Program-made: the position numbers and the translations under genes | Shown: in pieces, positions 55,376 through 64,000 of the stretch | Numbering within the stretch: position 1 is the stretch's first letter | Layout: every line of letters starts with the position of its first letter | Assembly: GCA_000733355.1 (NCBI GenBank) | Contig: JNVV01000041.1 | Coordinates: 165,589 to 229,588 of the forward strand | DNA: 64,000 bases | DNA from: Falciphora oryzae | Lineage: Eukaryota; Ascomycota; Sordariomycetes; Magnaporthales; Magnaporthaceae | Reading direction: 5' to 3' | Notes under the pieces: generated by a model | The model's database searches: none | Told to the model about the DNA's origin: nothing | The model's input: only the letters and a program-made list of their open reading frames with translations

Positions 55376-56242
55376 CATCAGCAGTAGCAGCAGCTGACGG
55401 AGAGGCGCTACAGCACGCAGTACGCAGAATAGAGAGGAGGACACAGCGCCGGGAGACACGATCACGGAAATCACAGCACGAGATTGTATGCCGCGCTCAG
55501 GTTCGCACTCGGAGCTTGTAGCACCTTGTTGCCAACCTCCCTCTTTCCCCATTTCCCCCTTTTTTTCTTTTTTTTTTCTTTTTTTACTTTCTTCTTTCCC
55601 CTAGATAGGCCACATCCTCGGAAGTGAAGCCATTCACTCCAGTCCCCCAAGGGAAGGTTTCTGACCCGACCGTGGACGCGCAGGATTGTGATCACGACTC
55701 GCCCAGCAAGCCAGCCAAACCAAACAACCAAGTAGCCTCTGAAACTTGCGCCCCGTCCACTCTCGCATGTGATGTTTCTGCGTGTTGGGTTTGTCCTTGG
55801 CTGTCTCCATCGCGAGCTGAACTACTCGCTGTTCAAAACTTGCTTGCAGTATCCCGCAAGGGAAGCGGCAACTGGCGGCAGCAGTTCCCGTGTCGACAGT
55901 GAGTGTTCCGTCACGTGCAAAGGAGTGAAAAGGACTAAGCTATTACTTCATTGGATATCCAAGCGGATCAAATCGGACTTTTTTTTTATTTATTTTTTAT
56001 TTATTTATTTATTCCCGCCTCTTCCCTAGAGATGGGTCTTTGTACAAATGAGGTCCCCAGAGGTCAGTCAGCCTTTCCCTTTGTTCTCGTTTTCGTTGAT
56101 GTTCCATTTCATTGTTGCCACCCTGCATCTCAGAGAAAGACAAGACCCAAGGAATCCCCGCATTTTGGGCATGTGCCTACGCGGAGCCCGCTCGACGACA
56201 CAAAAACACCATCAAAAACAAAACATCATACAGGTTTACGCA
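55376..56242. other. Intergenic, T-rich
   Basis: This interval contains pyrimidine runs at 55556-55604 and an AT-rich block at 55979-56012. The frame of the next gene is open upstream to 56048, but without conserved sequence. Confidence 0.4.
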
Positions 56243-57370
56243 ATGCCCCAGCTGCGGATATCCTGCCTCTGTGGCGCAGCCAAGCAGACCCTGGTGAGGG
56301 CCATCGCTCCCACCGGCGGACTGTCCATCTGCCATTGCGACACATGCCGCCACGGCACAGGCCTTCTCTGCACGAGCTACTACCCCGTCGCAGCGCCGCC
56401 GTCGCTGCACGGCCTCAGAGCGTACGAGTCCACCGCGACCGCCAGGCGCTTCTTCTGCGCCACCTGCGGCTGCCACGTCTTCCGTTCACGGACTACAGGG
56501 CAGCAACAGGTCGATTGGGAGGTGGCCACGGGGACCATCATCTCCGAGACGACGACCAATGATGATCGTGAAGGCGTAGGCGGAGGCGGGCCGCAATACG
56601 CCCGCCACATCAACGTCGCCGACACGCGCGACGGAGGACTGAGCGTATGGCTGGGCAAGGTGAATGGCGAGCTGCTCAAGACCGACAGCGGGGAAACCCC
56701 AACAGCCTCAAAACCCGAAGACAGCGAGGGTGGCGTACTATCCGCCCACTGCCAGTGCGGCAACGTCCGCTTCCATATCACGCGGCCAGACGAGAGCAGC
56801 CGCGGCCCGCGCTCGCAGTTCCCGGACCTGATGACGCCGTACTGCCACGGCGGCCCAGAGGTCGCAAATCCGGGCGACGTCAAGTGGTGGCTCCGCCCTC
56901 CGCTCGGCAACGCCGCCGACCGCTACCTGGCCGGGACGTGCGCGTGCCGCTCGTGCCGGCTCTCGAGCGGCTTCGAGATCCAGACGTGGGCGTTTGTGCC
57001 GCGCGCCAACATCGTCCTGCGCCTGCCGCCATCCTCATTTTCAGGCACGGAAACTATGCCTCTGGACTTCAAGACTATGCCGCCCGGGATTCTGACATCG
57101 TACGCATCCTCAGAGGGTGTGCTGCGCGAGTTCTGCGGTGTGTGTGGCGCCACCGTCTTTTGGCATGACGCCTGGCGGCCCGAGCTGATCGACGTGAGCG
57201 TCGGTCTCTTGTCGGCGGCGGCCGGAGGGGCAAGAGCCGAGTCCTGGCTGGACTGGTGGCGGCGGCGCGTCAGCTTCGCCGAGGACGCGGTGCTGGACCG
57301 CCAAGGGACTGTCCATGATCGGGCGAGGGGGCTGATTGAAGGGTTGGAGGACGGTTTGCTGAGCACCTAG
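56243..57370 (+). CDS. Tandem GFA/CENP-V domain protein
   Basis: The 375-residue frame begins MPQLRISCLCGAAKQTL. The zinc ligands of a first GFA domain follow in order: CLCG, CHCDTCRHGTG and FCATCGCHVF. A second set is CQCGNVRF, CACRSCRLSSGFE and FCGVCGATVFW. GFA-domain proteins were named for glutathione-dependent formaldehyde activation, but most members, including fungal double-domain forms, have no proven reaction. Upstream in-frame ATGs exist (56048) but precede unconserved, T-rich-derived sequence. No intron is needed. Confidence 0.88.
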   Translation: MPQLRISCLCGAAKQTLVRAIAPTGGLSICHCDTCRHGTGLLCTSYYPVAAPPSLHGLRAYESTATARRFFCATCGCHVFRSRTTGQQQVDWEVATGTIISETTTNDDREGVGGGGPQYARHINVADTRDGGLSVWLGKVNGELLKTDSGETPTASKPEDSEGGVLSAHCQCGNVRFHITRPDESSRGPRSQFPDLMTPYCHGGPEVANPGDVKWWLRPPLGNAADRYLAGTCACRSCRLSSGFEIQTWAFVPRANIVLRLPPSSFSGTETMPLDFKTMPPGILTSYASSEGVLREFCGVCGATVFWHDAWRPELIDVSVGLLSAAAGGARAESWLDWWRRRVSFAEDAVLDRQGTVHDRARGLIEGLEDGLLST

Positions 57371-57461
57371 CTCGCTTACAGTCCCTGGGGTCTGGAATCG
57401 AGCCGGTCTCGGCTTCCACCATTGACGAAATGAGAAAAGCGGAGTAGGTAGATGGATCACT

Positions 57462-58136
57462 CTAGGAAGAGTAGTCCTGTCCCTGAACAAGCATCAGCCT
57501 GCCGTGGAGATCGTGGGGGTCGACAGGCGAGCTCATGTGGTTGTATTGCTCGAACGAGATCTTGTCCATGTCGAGCTCGTGTTCAACGACAGCCGGGCCC
57601 TTCTTGGAGTCGGAGCAGTAGCGCATGTAGAGCAGCTCCTCGGGGCTCTCGTTGTCGTCATCCTCGTCATCGTTGGTCGCAGCCCCATCGGTCTCGTCCT
57701 CGTCCTCGTCCTCGTCGTCATCGTCGTAGAGAACATCCTCGTCCTCTTCCTCGTCCGAGTAGCAGGCCTCGGAGTCGGCGTAGAGCTCGCCCTCGTAGTA
57801 GCACATGAACAGGGCGCCGCCGGGCCTGCCGCAGGGGCTCTCGACGGGCTCAAAGTTCATGTTCTCGAGGGTGCCCGAGTTGAGCTCGCGGCCGTCGTAC
57901 CACATGCCCGAGCTGTGCTCCATGGACTGGGTGCAGCCCACCGAGTGGGCCTTGCGGATGCCCGTGTTGGGGTGGATGGCGGCGGTGCCCTCGGATATGG
58001 CGAGCTGGTCGTTGGCGCGCGCCGCCTCGGCGTTGCGCTCCCGGGCCGCGGCGAGGGCGGTCTGGCCGCCGGGGCGTGGCTGGCTGGCAGGACCTCCCAG
58101 GTACCGCTGCTCTGTGCGGGGAGTCGGCCTCGGCAT
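57462..58136 (-). CDS. Unknown acidic protein
   Basis: The minus-strand frame from the ATG at 58136 gives 224 residues (MPRPTPRTEQRYLGGP). It has a central segment with several aromatic residues and cysteines (MWYDGRELNSGTLENM, ALFMCYYEGELYADSEACY), then a long Asp/Glu run, then a conserved-looking end (DMDKISFEQYNHMSSPVDP). I do not recognise a family. A (CA)n microsatellite in the leader lies just upstream. The ordered, non-repetitive ends support a real gene. Confidence 0.65.
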   Translation of the reverse strand: MPRPTPRTEQRYLGGPASQPRPGGQTALAAARERNAEAARANDQLAISEGTAAIHPNTGIRKAHSVGCTQSMEHSSGMWYDGRELNSGTLENMNFEPVESPCGRPGGALFMCYYEGELYADSEACYSDEEEDEDVLYDDDDEDEDEDETDGAATNDDEDDDNESPEELLYMRYCSDSKKGPAVVEHELDMDKISFEQYNHMSSPVDPHDLHGRLMLVQGQDYSS

Positions 58137-58141
58137 GGTGG

Positions 58142-58142
<1 letters not shown>

Positions 58143-58173
<31 letters not shown>
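58143..58173. repeat. (GT)n microsatellite
   Basis: About 15 GT units run directly upstream of the minus-strand ATG at 58136, so they read as (CA)n in its leader. Interrupted GTTTTT units follow to about 58200. Confidence 0.9.
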
Positions 58174-58176
<3 letters not shown>

Positions 58177-59785
58177 TGTGTTTTTGTGTGTTTTTGTGGG
58201 TTATGTGTATGTGCGAGTCTTGAAGGGAGTGGGAAGGATTTGTTCTGTCTCCCAAGTTGACAGACGGTTTGTTGTGTATCCAGGAGAAAAAGAGAAGATG
58301 GGTTCGGGAAGAAATGCAAGTCTTATTTACGGCTGGGCAAGGCGGGGTGTGTTCCTTTGTCCGCCCGGCAAGCAGCTTTTGGTACGCCCAGAAGGGACAA
58401 GCCGGATTTATCAAGTGACGTGTGAGGTGGTCTTTTTTCTTTGTTTGCGTTGCCTCGTCGGCGGCCCAGAAGCAGGCCCAACAGGTCACACGGGAGCACC
58501 GTTGGGCTTTATACCAGCCCTTGGGTCGCGTCAGCGGCTAGCCCCTTTTTTGATTATTTTACGTATAAGAGCCCGACCGGTGAGGACACGCGTGGGCCGA
58601 TCTGGGGCGGCACCAGGAAGGCGGCGGGCGCAACATCGAGGTCTAGACAAAGGCCGCCAAGCCGTCGCGCGGCAGATGAGGCGCTTGGGAATGGGCCCAT
58701 GGAGCATGGAGCACCGCCATGGGGCATGGGGCCTGAGGGGGCATGGGCTCATTGGGGCATCACAAAACATGGCAAACAGGGTGGATTCCGATGTTTTTCT
58801 TGCCAGCAGGTGTCACCGTGTCGGCGCATGGTGGGGCGTGCCTTCCATCACGGCTCTCATTTTCCGGGGAGTGCCTTCCGGGTGGGGGAGCCACTGGAGC
58901 CCAGGTTTAGGCTCTGGCCGCGCTTGCGGAAGGCGACAAGGTCTGGTCTCCGTCTTGGGGCCTGCGAATGGAACGATTGACTGATTCGGGCGTTTTGGAG
59001 GATCTCGATCGCCATGGGTTGCATGACGACTCAATCCCGACGACAGCTGACAGTGACTTCATGCCTAGGTACCTACCTAGCCGTTGTGGTTGCTGCTGAA
59101 GAAAGAAAATAAAAATAACATGGAATGCCCACACAGAGTTCACGCCGGCCCGCTGGACAAAAAGGGTCGCACCGATTATCGTTACCAAATAAAAAAGCAT
59201 AACTCGCGACACCGTCTCGGGCAAGACGGCCCCAACTCTGCTGACAGGCGCGGGCTCGACGTCGCACGGCTTTCCCGCGGTGGTCTGATGGTGCCGGCGT
59301 TGGTTTTCGTGCAATAGGCGTGTTGCGTTGCGTGCGCCAGCGCAGAGTTTGCACTATTACGAGCCTGGTGCGCTATAGCGACGGCCGCCACAGGGAACAT
59401 TGGGAACACTCGCACTCATGTCGTTCGACGCCCCACTCGCAAACGTTTCGCGACTCACGCGCCCCCAGCACCAGCAACTTCCCGCGTCGGATTGGGCAGC
59501 GACACTCGACGTCGACGAGGTCACCTGGACGTCTGTGCAGTCAATAACCTTTGATTGTCTTTGGAGCGCGAATCAAAAACTTTTCTGCCAGGTTGGGCGC
59601 AGTAGAATAGAGGACGGATGGAACCGCAGAGAAACAAAGGAAATCATCAAACGTCCCCCGCCACGCATCACAAATACCTCCAGCTCCAACACCTGATTTT
59701 TACCCTTCTTACTTTTCTTCCGCTTGGGTTTACCAAGAAAGCCTGGGCCGGCAGACACAGAAACCAATAAGAAAAACGTACATGC
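58174..59785. other. Intergenic, no gene seen
   Basis: This is 1.6 kb with no recognised gene. It includes a GGGGCATGGG-type irregular repeat near 58690-58765 and a CCTAGGTACCTACCTAG cluster near 59066-59082. Short open frames lack similarity. Confidence 0.4.
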
Positions 59786-60948
59786 TCAGCTGACCGACTC
59801 CCTAAAGTACTCGTCGAGCTTCTTCAACCCGTCCGTATGGATCCGCCCAATCTTCATGACCTTGACGTTATCCTCGACAGTGTAGATGCGCCCGCAGTCT
59901 AGCCGCGCCAGCCGCGAAATCGCCTGCGCCCCATCCTCGATGATGACCTCGAGCGGCTCTCTGTCGATACCCTCCCCCTCCATCGGCTCGGGCGGCTCGG
60001 GCGGCGGCCCCGTCGGTGCCTCGCCGTTTGGCCCAGCCGCCGGCGGCGCCGGGTATAGCACCACAAAGTCTCTCGGCCTCCCCCTCCCGCTCTGCCGCGG
60101 GCCACCGGGCACGTTGTTGCTGGCGGCGCCGTTGTTGCGGCCGTTGAAGGTGGTGATGGCGAAGCAGAGCGAGTGGTGCAGGCGGCGGCGCACGACGACG
60201 AACCAGCGGAACTTTGCGTGCGGCTTCTCCGAGTGGAACGCCGGACACGCCTGCGCGTAGTCAACGTCCTGCCGCCGCAGCTGCCCGGGGCTGAGCGGCC
60301 CTGCCGCGCTGGCCAGGTCGGTGCCGCCCGGCTCGAACCAGACCGTCTTGAAGATGCGCCCGACGGTGAAGAAGCGCTTGGGCTTCTCGACCAGGTTGAA
60401 GCCTAGAGGGTGAGATGCATGGCACCGGTCAGATACTTGCTTCTCAAGTGTTGTTTGTATGCGCAAACAACATGAGCGGTTGACCCACGCGAATCAAGTG
60501 GCGTCTCAAAGGCCCTTAGAGGTGGAGCCGGCGGCCGCAGAGCGAGGCTAGGCGGAAGCGGTCTTCCAGCAGCTGGGCCAGTAGGGGGCCGTCTGACGGG
60601 CGAAAACACATTTTGACCCTGCCTTGGCGGAGGCGGTGGGTGCTGCTGCTGGTGCTGCTGCTGGTGTTGGTGCTGCTGCTGCAGTTGCGGCTGGGGTTGC
60701 GGCTGGGGTTGCGGCTGGGGCTGGGGCCAAGGCTGGGGCGCCATCTGTGGCCGCACGGGGCCCGCTCCTGACAAGCGTCTCTGCTCGACCAGTGGCGGCG
60801 GCTTGCCGGCGCCGCCAGCTGCAGAACCTCCAGACATCTGCTGCTGCTGCTGCTGCTGCTGTTCTTCTCCTTCTTCTTCTTCTTCTGGCCGGGCACACAT
60901 GCTGCTTCCCCCAGCCCCGTCGCACGTGGTATGTCCTGGGCGACTCAT
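59786..60948 (-). CDS. DUF6590-domain protein
   Basis: Exons 60948-60489 and 60402-59786 on the minus strand encode 358 residues. The intron has donor GTGGGT, a CTGAC branch-like site and acceptor CTCTAG. The N-terminal half is low in complexity: a Glu run, a Gln run, repeated QP pairs and a proline run. The second half carries the DUF6590 domain: KPKRFFTVGRIFKTVWFEPG, then KFRWFVVVRRRLHHSLCFAI, DFVVLYP, RLARLDCGRIYTVEDNVKVM, KIGRIH and LDEYF. This domain is widespread in Pezizomycotina and has no known activity. The ATG at 60948 (MSRPGHTTC) is the first in frame. Confidence 0.85.
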
Positions 60949-63472
60949 CGGGTGCTCATGCCTGCCGAGACCCCGACCAACCAAGTGTTAGAGACCGGAC
61001 CAAGGCATGGAATTGGTTCGTTCGCTTGCAGGAACAGGGGGTCCGGGCCGTCAGGGTGAAGAGGCAAGAAGGCTAGAAAAAGCAAACGGGCTTGATTGTC
61101 AGAAAACAAAAGCAAACAAGCGATGTGGGCGGCGCTGACATGGCGTTTTTGAAGGTTGGGAAGCAGGGTGACAGGTCCTGCGGCTCGGAATGGAAAGGAG
61201 AGCAGGGGTAGCATGGTTGGCAAACACATCGACGGGGAAAAAGGGGGAGAACTCGGCCCACCAAAACGATACCAGCAGCCGTCGGCCTGCAGGCTTCCTG
61301 TGAGGAATGATGGGGTCTTGCGCTAAGCAGAAGCAGCGTCCCGTGATTTGGAGGGCCAGCAGTGCCACGGCACGCGCTCTGCGGTGGATGGCTTGCTGCG
61401 CCCGAGCCAGGGCCGATCAGGACGAAGCAGCCGGCGTCGTGGTGTGCAGAGGTGGGGAGGGGGGCGGCCAGGGGTGTGTGTTTGCGTGTGCGTGGGTGCA
61501 TGGCTCTTCTTTCCCGTCACCCGCAGAGGCACCAGTGGGGCGGCCCAACGAGGCTCGACACGTCGCAACGCAGCATAGAAAACACACACCGACCAGCCAG
61601 GCCTTGCCTCACCTTGGTCCGGTTACTGCTCCTTTATCTCTGCAAGTACCTGCCCTGCCGACGGCAGGCGTCTCTCTGGCCTCGCACTGCTACCCAACTG
61701 CGAACGGAACGGATGAGGGAGGGGACCGCCAACCACCTCCTGAGGAGGGCAGCCCCGACGCGGACCACTGACGGGTGCAGCGTCGCTAAGCCGAGCTGCA
61801 GGTGGCGAGAATTCTGCTGCTGCGGGCGGCACCCAGAGCCGGAGGCGAGAGGACGCGGACTCGCAGCAAATTAATCTATGCAGCGTGCGGCCGGAAAGCA
61901 ACGTCCTATGTGCTGTGCTGTGCTGTGCCGAGTGGCCTTCGTCCTGAGATGGATGTGACCTGCGCCAGCTGACAAACCGGCTGGTTGCCTTTTTGTCACT
62001 TCTCCTTTTTTTCTTTTTGTTATGTGTGGTTTTGTTTTGGCGGGAATGAAGGAGGTATCTTGATGGGTGTGATAACTCACCAGCCAACGTCTCACGGCGC
62101 CGGATGCCCGCGTTTTGGCATTGACAGAAACGTCTCACCGGAGAGGACTCGTACGTATTGATGATTAGGTAGGCAAACATGTTGAAGCGGAAGACGCACT
62201 TGAGCGGCGCGGAACAGGCGAGGGTAGGGTAGGGCTGTTTTGCTCGGCAAGAAAATGCGAACCACGGCGTCGTGGGCTGCATGTCGTCCGCCACTGACAC
62301 GATAAGGCAACCAATCAGGCGGTCCCATTCGGGTGCATGTACCCATCAGGCCGAACTGAGGAGGGGCAGCAGGTGCAAAGCAACTTGAAGCGCAGGCAGG
62401 AGCGAGCGTGGCTGTGGAGTTGACAATGAACTGGATGGCGCCTGCCAGGCCCCATGGAGAGCCACCACCAAACAAGGGAAGTCATGGCGTCACGTCAGCG
62501 ATTGGGCATTGGTTTTTTTTCTGGTGCCCGTCCTGCAGCCACAATCACCGGCCACCACGCACCCACTCACGACGTGCATGCAATCAGGCTAGGTAGTCTA
62601 GAGGGTACCTCGGTTATTAAATACCTCTGCTAAGCCGGGCGTTTTGAGATGGTGGACCCTGGGACGGATCGGCTAGCAAACTAGGTACACACATAACCAC
62701 GCCTGGCTGTTGAGATTCTGTCCTGCTTGGTCCCCCTGATCTGTTGTAGGAGACTCGTGGGAACAGGGAAGCCTCCACTGTCAGTGTCGTTATCTAGGGA
62801 GACGGGAGAAAGCACGACGGCAACTCCTCAATGTCTTCTGGGAGCCCCTGCATCGCTTCGTGTTTGCTACCTACCTACTTACCTTGGTGGGTATGCAACT
62901 GGAGCACCCCTCTCGCTCATTACGGCAGCCTGCAACTCAATGTATGTAGGTGGTATGTATGTATGGACCGGCCATCCATCATTTGTTTGTTTTTTCCACT
63001 TTTGCCCAGTCGGAACCCGTCCCCCTCGTCGTGCCACAGCATGAAGGAGGGAAAGAGATGCAGAGAGCAAAACAGAAAGATCAGCGTCATCCGTCCGTCT
63101 CCCTGTGCGCACTTGGGCCGTGTCTGTCCATCTGGGGACGCTCCCCTATCAGCCACTCATCCCCATTGATTGGAGCCGGGGCTGCCTGCAGTGGAATTTA
63201 TTTCGCATAGCATACATAGCACACCCTCTGCATTGCCGGATTGGTCCCCGGTGCCTGCATCGCGGCCTGGCTGTCGTCTGATGGGTGACGGCACCTTGCT
63301 GCTTGTTCTCTGATGATCTCGATTGCCTGCTAGCTGGTAGCTAGCCTAGCTGAACGAGGACAGACGGATCGGATGAGGTGGCCGTGTCGGATGCATACCT
63401 TTGCATCCATCCGGGCATGTTATCTGTGTCCGTCAACCCTCCACCCCAATCAACAACCACCGATACAGTGTC

Positions 63473-63510
<38 letters not shown>

Positions 63511-64000
63511 CAATGGTTTGAACAATCTCTGAATATCTCCCCGGCCCCAATGATACGTAGTACCCATCCCTGTCCGCCCCGTCGTCGTCGCCATGTTCCA
63601 CACGTCCCCCAAGACACAAAGAACCGGTGTGAAGGTCTCTCTCCCTGCAAGGCACAAGGGGGACGAGGCAAAATGTCTTGCTCATTCTTTTGCGTTTTTT
63701 TCTTCTCCCATCGCCTTTTCTTCATCGCCCGGAGACGGTGCTAGCAAGGTACGTGTTGTGTGCCCCTGATGATGACGAGCAAACCACCAAAAAAAAAAAA
63801 AATTCCCGGTTTGGTTGCCTTTTTGGACGATGGCCGTGCCTCTCTTTGGAGCTAACCTCCACATCTCGAGATTCGCTCGACGCCTTTTCCCCTTCTCCTT
63901 TTATCTCCGTGTACTCCCAATCCGCTCTGCACACTCCCTTCAAGCTCTTATCTCCGATGCCATACGTCGCCAAGCTTCGTTCTGCTTTCCCGATCCATTT
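60949..64000. other. Long non-coding region at the right edge
   Basis: No gene is recognised over 3 kb. The region contains an A homopolymer at 63474-63506, another A run near 63790-63802, a GTGTGTTTGCGTGTGCGTGG patch near 61473 and scattered TACCTACCTA motifs. From about 63840 it becomes C/T-rich. An ATG at 63957 (MPYVAKLRSAF) opens a frame that runs off the edge. This may be leader or the first exon of a plus-strand gene beyond the window. Confidence 0.4.

Noticed and set aside
58138..58490. Long frames over the GT microsatellite and flanks
   Set aside because: They are shadows created by the dinucleotide repeat and the opposite-strand gene.
63957..64000. First exon of a new gene at the right edge
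   Set aside because: Only 14 codons are visible after a C/T-rich leader, which is not enough to call a coding sequence.

Overview
The window looks like nuclear DNA of a filamentous ascomycete, most likely a Sordariomycete. Coding regions are GC-rich and are interrupted by short introns of about 50-250 bp. Leaders are pyrimidine-rich. The recognisable proteins are typical of Pezizomycotina: a Dur3 urea transporter, a BAR-SH3 Rvs167-type protein, a Tad2 tRNA deaminase, and DUF2439, DUF6590 and DUF6914 family proteins. Fungal non-self-recognition-type modules are also present. All splice sites were inferred by eye from GT/AG (one GC/AG) signals and from continuity of protein families; none has been tested.

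Left part (1-15.5 kb): an N-terminal HeLo-like domain gene runs off the left edge. It is followed by a tRNA-Arg(CCG) gene, a six-exon DUR3 gene with GATA motifs upstream, and ankyrin-type and other coding debris. Then comes a notable cluster: a caspase-domain gene with a separate C-terminal module (6.8-9.4 kb, minus), a divergently transcribed TPR-CHAT gene (9.9-13.6 kb, plus; CHAT is also a caspase-fold protease domain) and a convergent DUF2235 (Tle1-like) alpha/beta hydrolase gene (14.2-15.5 kb, minus). Two predicted caspase-clan proteases sharing one 570-bp intergenic region, beside a lipase-fold protein, is the best candidate in the window for an undescribed recognition or cell-death system.

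Middle part (15.5-40.3 kb): a solo LTR with a perfect 5-bp target duplication, RVS167, a DUF2439/ZGRF1-domain gene with an internal 258-bp duplication, and a MITE-like element with long terminal inverted repeats. These are followed by two neighbouring genes that share an unusual CX2CX6CX3H half-zinc-cluster and C-terminal membrane segments. Next come TAD2 and a CCDC97-family gene interrupted by a run of N.

Right part (40.7-64 kb): a frameshifted DUF7580-type pseudogene, C2H2-family and ankyrin coding remains, a small unknown three-exon gene, and an F-box-like gene. After these lie an APH-type kinase gene with a degenerate HNH-like front end, a frameshifted serine hydrolase, minisatellite-like repeats, and DUF6914-like, tandem-GFA, acidic unknown and DUF6590 genes. 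The last 3 kb are non-coding with homopolymer tracts and probably form the leader or promoter of a gene beyond the right edge. Housekeeping genes (transport, endocytosis, tRNA editing, RNA processing) therefore alternate with fast-evolving accessory loci that carry frameshifts, relics and transposon scars.
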